From positions 62,001-126,000 of the forward strand of contig CAZSIT010000001.1 in assembly GCA_964607165.1 (NCBI GenBank): DNA of 64,000 nucleotides. Reading direction: 5' to 3'. The stretch is from DSPP01 sp964607165 (GTDB taxonomy: Bacteria > Zixibacteria > MSB-5A5 > DSPP01). Both the position numbers and the translations under genes were made by a program. Positions 42,841-52,202 of the stretch are shown piece after piece. The notes under the pieces are model-generated. The model did no database searches. It was not told the DNA's origin and saw only the letters and a program-made list of their open reading frames with translations. Numbering within the stretch: position 1 is the stretch's first letter; each line of letters begins with the position of its first letter.

Positions 42841-42935
42841 GTCATTGACGATTGAAAGACCAAAAAATTGACGATTGAATCATTTAATCATTGTCAGATT
42901 GAAAAAAATGAGTCAATGAATCAATGACCCAATGA
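42822..42935. repeat. ATTGA-type repeat tract at the kinase 3' end
   Basis: TTGACGATTGAA occurs three times (about 42823, 42843, 42867) within a tract of ATTGA/TCATTG words. It includes ATTGAGTCATTGACGATTGA at 42836, a relative of the copies flanking the first kinase. The tract encodes the last residues and stop codon of the kinase. Confidence 0.7.
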
Positions 42936-42994
42936 GGCGTTTTCGCCTCTACCGTTTCGGGCAAAACCACATATATTGTTTTACGGGAGGAAAT

Positions 42995-43525
42995 ATGATT
43001 TTTAAAGCGACAACGATTGTGGGGGTAATTCGGGATGGGAAAGCGGCATTAGGTGGTGATGGGCAGGTCACTTTCGACCAAACCGTAGTCAAGCACAACG
43101 CCAAAAAACTGCGGCGGCTGGCGAACGGTACGGTTCTGGCCGGGTTTGCCGGCTCCTCGGCGGATGCTTTTACCCTTTTTGAACGGTTCGAAAACAAAAT
43201 CGAAGAATACAAGGGAAATCTTTCGCGCGCGGCAGTCGAACTGGCCAAAGACTGGCGCACCGACCGGTATTTGCGGCGGCTGGAGGCGCTTCTGGCCGTT
43301 ATGGACAGCAAGCAGGCCTTAATCATCTCCGGCAACGGGGACGTCATCGAGCCGGATGATAAAATTGTCTCCATCGGCTCCGGCGGGCCGTATGCTCTGT
43401 CTGCGGCGCGGGCCTTGGCGGAACACTCCAAACTTTCGGCCAAGGAAATCGTCAAACAATCCCTCGAAATTGCCGCCGAGATTTGCATCTACACCAACGA
43501 CAAAATCACCATCGAGGAGTTATGA
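42995..43525 (+). CDS. hslV: ATP-dependent protease subunit HslV
   Basis: A 176-residue peptidase subunit. It starts MIFKATTIVGVIRDGK: removal of MIFKA would expose the catalytic N-terminal threonine. GGDGQVTFDQTVVKHNAKKLRRL and GFAGSSADAFTLFERF are typical. The ATG at 42995 has GGGAGG just upstream; the longer frame is not used. It overlaps hslU as ATGA. Confidence 0.95.
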   Translation: MIFKATTIVGVIRDGKAALGGDGQVTFDQTVVKHNAKKLRRLANGTVLAGFAGSSADAFTLFERFENKIEEYKGNLSRAAVELAKDWRTDRYLRRLEALLAVMDSKQALIISGNGDVIEPDDKIVSIGSGGPYALSAARALAEHSKLSAKEIVKQSLEIAAEICIYTNDKITIEEL

Positions 43526-44859
43526 AGGAGTTAACCCCCAAAGAAATCGTCAAAGAGTTGGACAAATATATCGTCGGGCAGGAGCGGGCCAAGCGGGCGG
43601 TGGCAATTGCGATGCGCAACCGCTGGCGGCGCCAGCAGCTTTCCCCCGAACTGCGGGAAGAGGTGATGCCCAACAACATCATAATGATAGGCCCGACCGG
43701 CGTGGGGAAAACCGAAATCGCCCGGCGGCTCGCCTTTTTGGCCAATGCGCCGTTTCTCAAAGTGGAGGCCTCCAAATTCACCGAAGTCGGCTACGTGGGC
43801 CGGGACGTGGAATCGATGGTGCGGGATTTGGCCGATTTGGCGGTGGCGCAGGTGCGCCGGGAGATGTCCCATAAGGTGCAGGAAAAAGCGACCCAGCAGG
43901 CGGAGGAGCGGATTTTGGACATCCTTTTACCTCCCCGCAAGGTCCCGGTTATGGAAACGGAAGCGCCCACCGGCAACGGCGATTCCACGCGGGAGAAACT
44001 GCGCCTGCAACTGCGCGAAGGAAAGCTGGCCAAACGTCCGGTCGAAATTGAAATTCCGGCACAGGCCTTTCCGATGGTGGAAGTTTTCACCCCGATGGGA
44101 ATGGAAGAGTTGGGGGTCAACTTTCAGGAAATGATTTCCGGAATAATGCCGAAAAAAACCAAGCGGCGCAAAATGAACGTGGAAGAGGCGCAGCGGGTTT
44201 TGGCTCAAGAGGAAGCGGCCAAGCTGGTGGATATGGACGAAGTTATCGGCGAGGCGGTCTTTCGGGCGGAAAACTCCGGCATCATATTCGTGGATGAAAT
44301 CGACAAAATCGCCGGGGAAAAATCAAAAACCGGGCCGGATGTTTCCCGCGAAGGGGTGCAGCGCGATTTGCTTCCCATTGTAGAAGGCTCCAGCGTAATG
44401 ACAAAATATGGAATGATTAAGACCGACCACGTTCTTTTCATCGCGGCGGGGGCGTTTCATACCTCCAAGCCCTCCGATTTGATACCGGAACTGCAAGGGC
44501 GTTTCCCTATCCGCGTGGAGCTGGACAGTTTGACCACCGGGGATTTCGTGCGCATTTTGACCGAGCCGAAAAACGCACTGGTAAAACAATACACAGAACT
44601 TCTGGCTACCGAGGGGGTGGAAATCAGTTTTACCCAAGACGGTATCCAGGCCATTGCCCAAACCGCCTCGACGGTCAACGAGCGGACTGAAAATATCGGC
44701 GCCCGGCGGTTGCACACGGTAATGACCGCGCTTTTGGATGAATATCTCTTCAAAGCGCCGGATCCGAAGTTGAAGAAACTAAAAATCACCGCCGAATTGG
44801 TGGAGAAGACATTGAAAGTAATCGTGGAAGACAAGGACTTGAGCCGGTATATTCTTTGA
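43522..44859 (+). CDS. hslU: ATP-dependent protease ATPase subunit HslU
   Basis: A 445-residue AAA+ unfoldase that feeds HslV. Walker A is GPTGVGKT, and the pore loop lies in VEASKFTEVGYVGRDVE. The intermediate domain follows, with Walker B IIFVDEIDKIA, sensor GRFPIRVEL and NERTENIGARRLHT. The ATG overlaps the hslV stop and has a GAGGAG site. The C-terminus ends in SRYIL, the tail that docks into HslV. Confidence 0.96.
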   Translation: MKELTPKEIVKELDKYIVGQERAKRAVAIAMRNRWRRQQLSPELREEVMPNNIIMIGPTGVGKTEIARRLAFLANAPFLKVEASKFTEVGYVGRDVESMVRDLADLAVAQVRREMSHKVQEKATQQAEERILDILLPPRKVPVMETEAPTGNGDSTREKLRLQLREGKLAKRPVEIEIPAQAFPMVEVFTPMGMEELGVNFQEMISGIMPKKTKRRKMNVEEAQRVLAQEEAAKLVDMDEVIGEAVFRAENSGIIFVDEIDKIAGEKSKTGPDVSREGVQRDLLPIVEGSSVMTKYGMIKTDHVLFIAAGAFHTSKPSDLIPELQGRFPIRVELDSLTTGDFVRILTEPKNALVKQYTELLATEGVEISFTQDGIQAIAQTASTVNERTENIGARRLHTVMTALLDEYLFKAPDPKLKKLKITAELVEKTLKVIVEDKDLSRYIL

Positions 44860-44863
44860 CCCT

Positions 44864-45784
44864 ATGAAAAAAGGCTTTTTAGCGGTTACCGATTTTTCAG
44901 CCAAAGAAATTCACGGGGTGGTGCAAAACGCTCTCGGCTTCAAAAAGGGGCGGGTCAAATCTAAAGTACTGTCGGGGAAAAGCGCCGCTTTGATTTTTCA
45001 CAAGCCCTCCCTGCGCACGCGGGTTTCCTTTGAGGTCGGAATTTCCAAACTGGGGGGAAGCTCTATATATCTGCGTCAGGAAGAGATTGACTTAGGCAAA
45101 CGGGAATCGATTGCCGATGTGGCGCGCGTTTTATCCCGCTATGTCGGCCTGATTGTCATCCGCACCTTTGCCCACAAGGATGTTGAGGAGCTGGCGCGCT
45201 GGGCGACCGTTCCGGTCATCAATGCTTTGACCGATTATTCGCATCCCTGCCAGATTTTGGGAGATTTACTCACCGTTTACGAACGGCTCAAGAAAAAGGA
45301 GAATTTCTCCATCGCCTACTTGGGGGACGGCAACAACGTCACCAATTCCTGGCTGGAGCTGGCCTGCCAGATTCCGCTCGATTTGCGCATTGGCACTTCT
45401 GAAGAAACCTGGCCGGATAGAAATCTTATCGAGCAGGTAAAAAAAGCCGGTAAAAGTAGAATTACTTTGACCTCTAACCCGGATGAAGCGGTTGGGGGTG
45501 CGGAAGTGATTTACACCGACGTTTGGGCCTCGATGGGTCAAAAGCATCTGGCGGATGAGAAAAAGCGTCGACTAACTGCTTTTCAAGTCAATTCCGCTTT
45601 GCTTAAAAAAGCTTCGATGAAAGCCATTGTTTTGCACTGTCTGCCGGCCAACCGGGGGGAGGAAATCACCGATGAGGTGATGGACGGTCCTCGGTCGGCG
45701 GTCTTTGACCAGGCCGAGAACCGGCTCTGGATTCAGATGGCGATTATCGAGCGGCTTTTCAAATCGGCAAAAGGAAAAAAATAG
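44864..45784 (+). CDS. argF: Ornithine carbamoyltransferase
   Basis: A 306-residue enzyme of arginine biosynthesis, making citrulline from ornithine and carbamoyl phosphate. The carbamoyl-phosphate site reads KPSLRTRVSFE (Leu replaces the usual Thr of STRTR, as in many ornithine enzymes). HPCQILGDLLT, DVWASMG and HCLPANRGEEI are present. It starts 4 bp after hslU. Other arg genes are not in this window. N-acetylornithine or related carbamoyltransferase activity is a less likely alternative. Confidence 0.9.
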   Translation: MKKGFLAVTDFSAKEIHGVVQNALGFKKGRVKSKVLSGKSAALIFHKPSLRTRVSFEVGISKLGGSSIYLRQEEIDLGKRESIADVARVLSRYVGLIVIRTFAHKDVEELARWATVPVINALTDYSHPCQILGDLLTVYERLKKKENFSIAYLGDGNNVTNSWLELACQIPLDLRIGTSEETWPDRNLIEQVKKAGKSRITLTSNPDEAVGGAEVIYTDVWASMGQKHLADEKKRRLTAFQVNSALLKKASMKAIVLHCLPANRGEEITDEVMDGPRSAVFDQAENRLWIQMAIIERLFKSAKGKK

Positions 45785-45872
45785 CCGGCTTACCATAAAA
45801 TTTATAGAAATCGCTGAACTTTCTCCTCTTTAAGCCGACAATAGAAGTAAAAAACTTAGGAGAGGAGGAAGA

Positions 45873-46808
45873 ATGAATTGTTTCAAAGAAAACGTTGTCA
45901 AACGGAGATTTTTGCTGTTGGGGGGTATTTTTCTACTGCTTGCATTGAGTGTCGCCGGTTGCAGCGACAGCAAGGTAACCAATTCGCTGGGCAGCGCCAA
46001 TGATCCAACGTTTTTAGCGGCTCAAGGGGTCGTGGATTCCACCCTGGTGCCGCAGGCTTTAGCAACCTTCACCGAGGATCTGAATAACCAGAACGGTTTT
46101 TCGCCGGATAGCGGAGGGTTTACCGGTTTTCCGCGGGTTGCTCCGGGCGGGTTGACCAGCGAAGCTTCTTTCTGGAATCTTTTGCGGCCATCCAAGGCGG
46201 CCGGTTCCATTCAGAACGGTTACCAAAACGGCTGGCATTACTTCATTTTTGATTCGACTGGAACTATGGATGGCAGCGGGACCACCGGCACGGTGCATTT
46301 CGCCGACAGCGTTCAGTTCCGCAACAACACCGGGACGCAGCAGTATCCCGATTCCACCACCAGCCGCCTTCAAGTGGTTCTGCTGCTTCAAGCCGCGCTG
46401 CAAAACGGTTCCGATTCAATTGCAGGGCAATTGTATTCCAATCATACTTTACAACGCGCCGGCAACACGCTCACTCTTAATGGGACCGAAAGAGATTCGG
46501 TTTGGCTAAGCGACGGAGCCAACCGGATCTTGGTGCGGTTCGGCCATACCATCACCGGCGTGAAATTTACCGGCGTCGTTCAGGGGGACAGCAGCGACTT
46601 TGACGACTGCCCGGTTTCCGGCACGGCGCGGTTTGTCGGTTCGATTGCCGCATCCGGTCCGAACGTTCCCAACGGCTCTTTCTTCGCCGCCTTGGATGTG
46701 ACCATCACTTTCGAGGGGAACGGACAGATTAAGATAGTGATTGTGGACAGCAACCGTCATCTATTCTGGGAATATACCCGCAGCAATATCTGCTCGCCGG
46801 GGGCTTAA
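45873..46808 (+). CDS. Predicted lipoprotein of unknown function
   Basis: A 311-residue protein with a lipoprotein signal (LLGGIFLLLALSVAGCSDS, Cys in AGC). The ATG has GGAGAGGAGGAAG upstream, a strong site. The mature part is rich in Ser, Thr, Asn and Gly with alternating strands (WHYFIFDSTGTMDGSG, GTVHFADSVQFRN), suggesting a beta-sandwich exposed at the outer membrane or periplasm. No family is recognised. It has its own terminator. Confidence 0.7.
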   Translation: MNCFKENVVKRRFLLLGGIFLLLALSVAGCSDSKVTNSLGSANDPTFLAAQGVVDSTLVPQALATFTEDLNNQNGFSPDSGGFTGFPRVAPGGLTSEASFWNLLRPSKAAGSIQNGYQNGWHYFIFDSTGTMDGSGTTGTVHFADSVQFRNNTGTQQYPDSTTSRLQVVLLLQAALQNGSDSIAGQLYSNHTLQRAGNTLTLNGTERDSVWLSDGANRILVRFGHTITGVKFTGVVQGDSSDFDDCPVSGTARFVGSIAASGPNVPNGSFFAALDVTITFEGNGQIKIVIVDSNRHLFWEYTRSNICSPGA

Positions 46809-46827
46809 AGCTATCCGCGGCTAAATG

Positions 46828-46860
46828 ACAAGGGAGTTTCGCCCAGCGAAACTCCCTTGT
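46828..46860. terminator. Bidirectional terminator
   Basis: A 15-bp perfect stem, ACAAGGGAGTTTCGC / GCGAAACTCCCTTGT, with loop CCA, followed by GTTTTCCCTCTTTTT. It lies between the lipoprotein gene and the convergent small secreted protein gene. Confidence 0.85.
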
Positions 46861-46886
46861 GTTTTCCCTCTTTTTGGCCTAGGTTT

Positions 46887-47150
46887 TTACCAGCAGTTCC
46901 TTAGCGCATACGGCCGCTCGCGGTAGCGCGACACGGCATAGGCCGGACGGTAGCGGTGGACTCTGTAACGGTATCGCGGATAGCTATACGTATAAACCAC
47001 CGCAGGTCGACAATACCCGTATGAGTAAACCGGCCTATGGTAAGGGCTGCCGTAGCTAAAGCCGACGGAAACCCGGGTGCGCGCATCTGTCGATTGGGCG
47101 GCACCGACCACCAGCGCTACCAAAGCCAAGGCAATTATAATCTTCTTCAT
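46887..47150 (-). CDS. Small secreted Tyr/Arg-rich protein
   Basis: An 87-residue protein with a signal peptide (IIIALALVALVVGAAQS). The mature part is unusually rich in Tyr and Arg (YSYPRYRYRVHRYRPAY) and has two cysteines (GYCRPA and RNCW). The strong AAAGGAGG site supports it as a real gene. It has no recognised family. Possible roles are a surface- or matrix-associated basic peptide; this is a guess from composition. Confidence 0.65.
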   Translation of the reverse strand: MKKIIIALALVALVVGAAQSTDARTRVSVGFSYGSPYHRPVYSYGYCRPAVVYTYSYPRYRYRVHRYRPAYAVSRYRERPYALRNCW

Positions 47151-47170
47151 AAAACCTCCTTTGCTCTCCT

Positions 47171-48013
47171 CTACTTTTTAGACACTTGGGAAGCGGGGAA
47201 GGTTTGATTGAATTTTAGGTTTTTAAGGTGGGTTAGCGAAGCTTCGATGCCGCCTAAGTCTTTGACTTCTACAATCTTGTAAATCGGTTCGGCCTGCAAA
47301 ACTTCGCCAAAACGTGCCCAGGGGATGGTTCCGGCACCAACCGGCAGGTGGTCGGTTGGACCTTTCCGGTCGTGCAGGTGCAGAACCTTGACCTTACTCA
47401 GATGGGAAAAGAAAAACTTCAGGGTGTTTTCCATTTTTTTGGGTGTTTCGGCGAAAGTATGGCCGATATCCCAAGTCAGTTTCAAATTGGTTTTTTCCAA
47501 AAGCCCGGCAATGACTTCTTCAAAAAAGCCTTCGAAATGGTTGGTGTTTTCAAAGCTAAGTTCCATTTTTCCTTCCGAAAATTCTAAAAGCCGCAGGGTC
47601 GAATCGCGGAAATTTTCGGCCAGGGATTTGAAGGGCGGGTTTTGCAAAATTTTCATTCGCCCGGAGCCCGAGGCGACCAATCCCACTTTTCCGGTATGCA
47701 GGGTGAAATAGGCCGCTTTTATTTCCTCCCCAAACTCCAGCATTTCTTTAAGCCTTTCCACACCCGCCAAACGGATGTTTTTATGGCGGGAAAGCAGATT
47801 CACATCGTCGGGAGCATGCAGCAAGAGTTCGATTTCGGCTTTCTGGGCAGTCTTTTGGATAAGAGTTCTTTTGGTTTTGTCCAAATGCTCCGGAAAATAT
47901 GCGGAGCTGTTCAAATTGATTTCCAGAGCAGCGAGTTTCCACTTGGCGGCTTGGGCGATGCCTTCCTCTATGGAGACCTGCGGCTGGTGAAGCGAAAAGC
48001 CGAGGCGTTTCAA
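47171..48013 (-). CDS. Sugar phosphate isomerase/epimerase-like TIM-barrel protein
   Basis: A 280-residue protein of the xylose isomerase-like TIM barrel / AP endonuclease 2 superfamily. Motifs include ELLLHAPDDVNLL, FTLHTGKVGLVASG, ELSFENTNHFEG, LTWDIGHTF and VLHLHDRKGPTDHLPVGAGTIPW, with the acid and histidine metal ligands in place. Its ATG overlaps the stop of the upstream exported protein as ATGA, so the two are coupled. The substrate is unknown. Confidence 0.8.
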   Translation of the reverse strand: MKRLGFSLHQPQVSIEEGIAQAAKWKLAALEINLNSSAYFPEHLDKTKRTLIQKTAQKAEIELLLHAPDDVNLLSRHKNIRLAGVERLKEMLEFGEEIKAAYFTLHTGKVGLVASGSGRMKILQNPPFKSLAENFRDSTLRLLEFSEGKMELSFENTNHFEGFFEEVIAGLLEKTNLKLTWDIGHTFAETPKKMENTLKFFFSHLSKVKVLHLHDRKGPTDHLPVGAGTIPWARFGEVLQAEPIYKIVEVKDLGGIEASLTHLKNLKFNQTFPASQVSKK

Positions 48014-49266
48014 GTTTTGCGCTCTTTCTGGCGGGCGGCGGGAAACAAAACGTTGTTCAAGATGAGCCGGTAGCCGGGGGAATTTTTATGCAGGGATAAA
48101 TCGGTGGGGGGATCCCCAATTTGATGTTCATAATCTTCCGGGTCGTGACCGGCCAAAAAAGTCCAGGTTCCCCGGCCAAAGTTGCCGTGAATGTAGCGCA
48201 CCTCATCCGCGCCCGGAATTTCGCCCAGAATGGTGACATATTTTTTCACCAGGGAACGACGGAAAGCGGTGGTCAGCCCCATAAAACCGTTCACGGCTGC
48301 GGTGTGGTCTTGCACCAACATCGTGGGCACGGGGTCCAACTTGGCGGAAAATTCAAACAGGGTGAAAAAGTCGGCCCTCGGATTGGGGACCCAGCGGCTG
48401 CGGTCGTAGGTGACGTCGATATCGGAACGGCGATGGTCCAAGGGCTCGGGAAAGACTTGAAAGTCCTTGAAGGCCCAGGTTCGGTTGTAATTTAAGCGCT
48501 TGTTGTAGTTGGGATCGGGTGGGTCGCCGTCAAAAACGACGTCGCAAATATCGACCGAATCGGCGGCAAAAGCCATATCGAGAGTCTCTGTCGCTGAACA
48601 CATCGCAAAAAGAAGACCCCCCCCGCCCACATAATCGCGGATAGTTTGCGACACCGCTTTTTTCTCCTCGGAAACTTTGGCAAAGCCCAACTTGTGGGCA
48701 ATCGTTTGATTGGCGGCCACTTCTTCTTTGTACCAGTCCGCCGTTCGATAGGAGGCGTAGAATTTTCCATACTGTCCGGAGAAATCCTCGTGGTGCAGAT
48801 GAATCCAGTCGTATTTGGCCAGCTCCCCGGCCAAAACTTCGGCATCCCACAAGGTGGCGTAAGGAATTTCGGCATAGGTCAAAGCCAGAGTCACGGCGTC
48901 ATCCCAGGGTTCCTTGTTGGCCGGCGTATATACGGCGATTTTGGGTGATTTTTCCAACAAAATCACTTCCATATTGTTTTCTTCGATGGTTTGGTAAATC
49001 TGATTGGCTTCCGCTGCGGCAATGCTGGAATAGGCCACGCCTCTCAAGCGGCAGAGCTTTTCCACTTCGGGAGATGGGTCGGCCATAAACGACCCGCCGC
49101 GGAAGTTTAAAAGCCATTCCACGTTCTGGCCGTGGATTAAAACCCAGAAGGCCACCCCGTAGGCTTTTAAATGGTCGGTTTGCTGCCCGTCCATATAAAT
49201 CAAAAGCTTGTCGGCCTGAAGCAAGGCGGGGGTCAAAAAGAGCGTCAGAATTATTTTTTTCAGCAC
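48010..49266 (-). CDS. Exported protein of the type often annotated asparagine synthetase B
   Basis: A 418-residue protein with a signal peptide (KKIILTLFLTPALLQADK). The opening MDGQQTDHLKAYGVAFWVL and WLLNFRGGSFMAD match exported proteins in Bacteroidetes that databases often label asparagine synthetase B. No PurF-type N-terminal Cys2 or ATP pyrophosphatase motif is present, so that label is probably wrong. Later motifs such as YDWIHLHHEDFSGQYG and GGGGLLFAMCSATETLD suggest a flavodoxin/amidotransferase-like fold. It is co-translated with a TIM-barrel isomerase. Function unknown. Confidence 0.7.
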   Translation of the reverse strand: MLKKIILTLFLTPALLQADKLLIYMDGQQTDHLKAYGVAFWVLIHGQNVEWLLNFRGGSFMADPSPEVEKLCRLRGVAYSSIAAAEANQIYQTIEENNMEVILLEKSPKIAVYTPANKEPWDDAVTLALTYAEIPYATLWDAEVLAGELAKYDWIHLHHEDFSGQYGKFYASYRTADWYKEEVAANQTIAHKLGFAKVSEEKKAVSQTIRDYVGGGGLLFAMCSATETLDMAFAADSVDICDVVFDGDPPDPNYNKRLNYNRTWAFKDFQVFPEPLDHRRSDIDVTYDRSRWVPNPRADFFTLFEFSAKLDPVPTMLVQDHTAAVNGFMGLTTAFRRSLVKKYVTILGEIPGADEVRYIHGNFGRGTWTFLAGHDPEDYEHQIGDPPTDLSLHKNSPGYRLILNNVLFPAARQKERKT

Positions 49267-49314
49267 AGCATCCCTTTCTTATGTTATACGCAGTAGCGGT
49301 TTAAAAAACTCGAA

Positions 49315-52137
49315 TTAAACTCCGTAAGCTTCGGCCAAAATAGAGAGCGTGTGGCGGACTTGTAAGCGGGTTCCCTGGGCAATCTGCATATTGCAGGTGC
49401 CGCAGGAAGTGGCTACTGTGGTCACTCCGGTTCTCTTTATCTCCTCAAAAAGTTTATTGCCGATTTTCATAGACAAATCGAAATTTTCGGTCTTGAAGCC
49501 AAACGTCCCGGCCATTCCGCAGCAGGAATCGGCAATTTCCTCCACGACCACGCCCGGAATTAAGTGCAGAAGCTCAATCGGTTCTCTTTCCACCCCCAGA
49601 GCTTTTGAGTGACAGGGATTGTGCCATACCAGGTGTAAATCGACCGGCTTGAAATTACGATTTAGTTCTCCGCGTTGATACAAATCCCACAAGAATTGAT
49701 GAATCTCTTTTGTCGCCTGGCTTACTAAATGAGCCTCTTCAGTATCCAAAAGTCTTGGATAATCTTCATAAATTGCCAGCGCGCAGGAAGGAGCGGAGGC
49801 AACGATTTCATATCCCTGCTTGACCAGCGGGGCCAGTTTTTCAACGTTAAAGCGGGCATTCTTTTTAGCATCCTCTTCGCTGCCCACGGTTATCATTGCA
49901 ATGCCGCAGCATTTCTGTTCCGGAACAATTACCTCAATGTCATTCTTCTCCAACACTTTCAGGGTGGCCTGCGCTTCACCGTTGACGTCGTTGAAACGGG
50001 CGAAGCAGCCGGGGAAGTAGGCTACCCTACGTTTGGCCGCGTAGTTGGTTTGCTGGTTTAAGCGGAACGGTTTGACCGCCGGGGCCATCTCCCGTTGGCG
50101 ATGAATCCCCAAAATCCGTTCCATAAAGATTCGATTTAAGCGATTGCTCATAGCAAAATTGGTAACTTTAGGCCAGATGGCGGCCAGCTTGGAGCTGGTA
50201 TCGGCATGGCTTAAGACTTTGTTGCGGAGCGTCTGGCCGTGCTTTTCGGTGTACAGGGTACGCGCCAGAATGGCCAAATCGGGAACGTTCACCGAGGTTG
50301 GGCATTCGGAAAGGCACAGGCGGCAGTTGAAGCAGAGGTCGGCCACATTTTTGAAACGCGGGTCGAAAAGCAGTTCGGTCGGCAATTCACCAGTGATAAT
50401 TCCCATTAACAGGTTCGGCTTGGCTCTTGCCGTGGCCGGTTCAATTTCGGTTTCGGCCGCCACCGGGCAATAGTTGCGGCAGGCACCGCAGCCGTGACAC
50501 TTTTCGATTTCAATCCGCCATCTCGGCTGGTCGAAAACGGTTCCGGTCTGGATGAATTTTTTAGGAAAACGAAGGATGTTGACCGGAATGTGGTTGTTAT
50601 CCGTCACGATTTTCCCGGGATTGAGAATGTTTTCCGGATCCCAGATTTTCTTCAGGCGTTCAAATAGGGGATAGGTTTGGGCGTATTGCTTTTTCAAATA
50701 GGGAGCGCGCATCACTCCGTCGCCGTGCTCGGCGGAAATTGTGCCGCCCAGTTTCCAGGTCAGTTCAAAGGCCTCGTCCGAAATTTCCACCAGCCGGTTT
50801 TCAAAATCCGGCTCGTGCGGGTCCATCAGCGGCGTGATATGCACGTTGCCGTTGCCGGCATGGCCGAAAATTACCAGTTCGATACCCCGTTTCCCCAAAA
50901 TCCCTTTTAGTCCAGTGACATAGCGGCCCAGATTTTCCGGCGGAACGGCCGAATCATCGATGAAATTCATCGGTTTTTTCACCGGACTGGCCTTATAAAC
51001 AATCGGCAGGGCCGCCTTGCGCGTTTCCCAGAGGGCGTTCTGCTCTTTGGCGGCAAAGGCGGCTCGTGTTCCAAATGCGAAGGGAGCGGCCGTGCGTTCT
51101 CCGGCGGCGGTTTTTTCTTTTACTTCCTCTTTGGTTTGGCCTTCGAATTCCAGCAGGATGACCGCCGCCGATTTCTCCGGCAAAAAGGGCCGCAACTCCC
51201 GCCTTCCTTTGCGCACGTAGGCTACAAAAGTTTCGTCCACCAGTTCCAAAGCGGAAGGTCGAAGTTTCAGCAATTCGACGACTGCCTGCGAGGCTTTTTC
51301 CCAATCATCAAAGTACAGAAGCGTTACGGCCCGCTCGGGCGGTTTAGTTTCAAGCTTGAACGTGGCTTCGGTGATAATTCCCAAAGTTCCTTCCGAGCCA
51401 ATCAAAAGCTGGGTGAAGTCAACGTCGCCGTTCCGCAGGGCGCCATCGAGATTGTAACCGGCGGAGTTTTTGGTCACTTTAACCGTTGAATCGAGAATCG
51501 CTTGGCGGTTGGGGAGTAAGAGTTCTTCCGTTTGTTTGAGCGTTTGAGAGAGTGCATTGGAAATTGAGTCGTTCGCTTGCAGACCACTTGTTTCCACCAG
51601 AGAACCATCGGAAACCACAATTTCCAACGAAGCAGCGAAATCCCGGGTGGTGCCGTAAAAGACCGTGTGGGCGCCGGCGGAGTTGTTGGCCAGCATTCCA
51701 CCAACGGTGCAGTAGGCGCCACTGGAAGGGTCGGGCGGCAGGAATAGATTATACTTGCCTGCCGCCTGATTAAGTTTGGTGTAAATCAGCCCCGGCTGAA
51801 CGCGGATAGTTTTCTCCTCCGGGTTTATGCTCACCACCTTGTTCATATAGCGGGAAAAATCAACCACTATTCCTGCACCGAGCGCTTGGCCGGAAAGACT
51901 GGAGGCTCCGCCTCTTGGGGTCAGCGTGATTTGGTGGGCACGGGCATATTTTGCCAGATTGACAACGTCCTGCTTGGTTTTGGGGCATACTGCCCCCAGC
52001 GGGCGGACTTTGAATATGCAGGCGGCGGTGGCGTATTCCTGACGGGAAAGCTCATCAAAGAGCACATCCCCTTCGATTAGTTTCCCTAAATCTCTGGCTA
52101 TTTTGCCCGCCATAGGCGGGCCGGTTACCTGGCCCAT
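49315..52137 (-). CDS. FAD-binding and Fe-S oxidoreductase (D-lactate dehydrogenase-like)
   Basis: A 940-residue fusion. Residues about 1-540 form an FAD-linked oxidase of the GlcD/D-lactate dehydrogenase type (PRGGASSLSGQALGAG, SGAYCTVGGMLANNSAGAH, IGSEGTLGIITEATFKLE, HAGNGNVHITPL). The rest has a two-[4Fe-4S] ferredoxin segment (CHGCGACRNYCP, CFNCRLCLSECP) and the CCG domain (CCGIAMI, CCGMAGTFGF). Such proteins oxidise D-lactate, glycolate or D-2-hydroxyacids and pass electrons to the membrane. The start at 52137 gives the full N-terminus. It is divergent from the DUF1028 gene. Confidence 0.9.
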   Translation of the reverse strand: MGQVTGPPMAGKIARDLGKLIEGDVLFDELSRQEYATAACIFKVRPLGAVCPKTKQDVVNLAKYARAHQITLTPRGGASSLSGQALGAGIVVDFSRYMNKVVSINPEEKTIRVQPGLIYTKLNQAAGKYNLFLPPDPSSGAYCTVGGMLANNSAGAHTVFYGTTRDFAASLEIVVSDGSLVETSGLQANDSISNALSQTLKQTEELLLPNRQAILDSTVKVTKNSAGYNLDGALRNGDVDFTQLLIGSEGTLGIITEATFKLETKPPERAVTLLYFDDWEKASQAVVELLKLRPSALELVDETFVAYVRKGRRELRPFLPEKSAAVILLEFEGQTKEEVKEKTAAGERTAAPFAFGTRAAFAAKEQNALWETRKAALPIVYKASPVKKPMNFIDDSAVPPENLGRYVTGLKGILGKRGIELVIFGHAGNGNVHITPLMDPHEPDFENRLVEISDEAFELTWKLGGTISAEHGDGVMRAPYLKKQYAQTYPLFERLKKIWDPENILNPGKIVTDNNHIPVNILRFPKKFIQTGTVFDQPRWRIEIEKCHGCGACRNYCPVAAETEIEPATARAKPNLLMGIITGELPTELLFDPRFKNVADLCFNCRLCLSECPTSVNVPDLAILARTLYTEKHGQTLRNKVLSHADTSSKLAAIWPKVTNFAMSNRLNRIFMERILGIHRQREMAPAVKPFRLNQQTNYAAKRRVAYFPGCFARFNDVNGEAQATLKVLEKNDIEVIVPEQKCCGIAMITVGSEEDAKKNARFNVEKLAPLVKQGYEIVASAPSCALAIYEDYPRLLDTEEAHLVSQATKEIHQFLWDLYQRGELNRNFKPVDLHLVWHNPCHSKALGVEREPIELLHLIPGVVVEEIADSCCGMAGTFGFKTENFDLSMKIGNKLFEEIKRTGVTTVATSCGTCNMQIAQGTRLQVRHTLSILAEAYGV

Positions 52138-52202
52138 ATCAGTAAAAAACGGTTTGGAAAACCTTTGGGCAAGACCTATTATTCCGCCCGGAAGGAGGAA
52201 GT

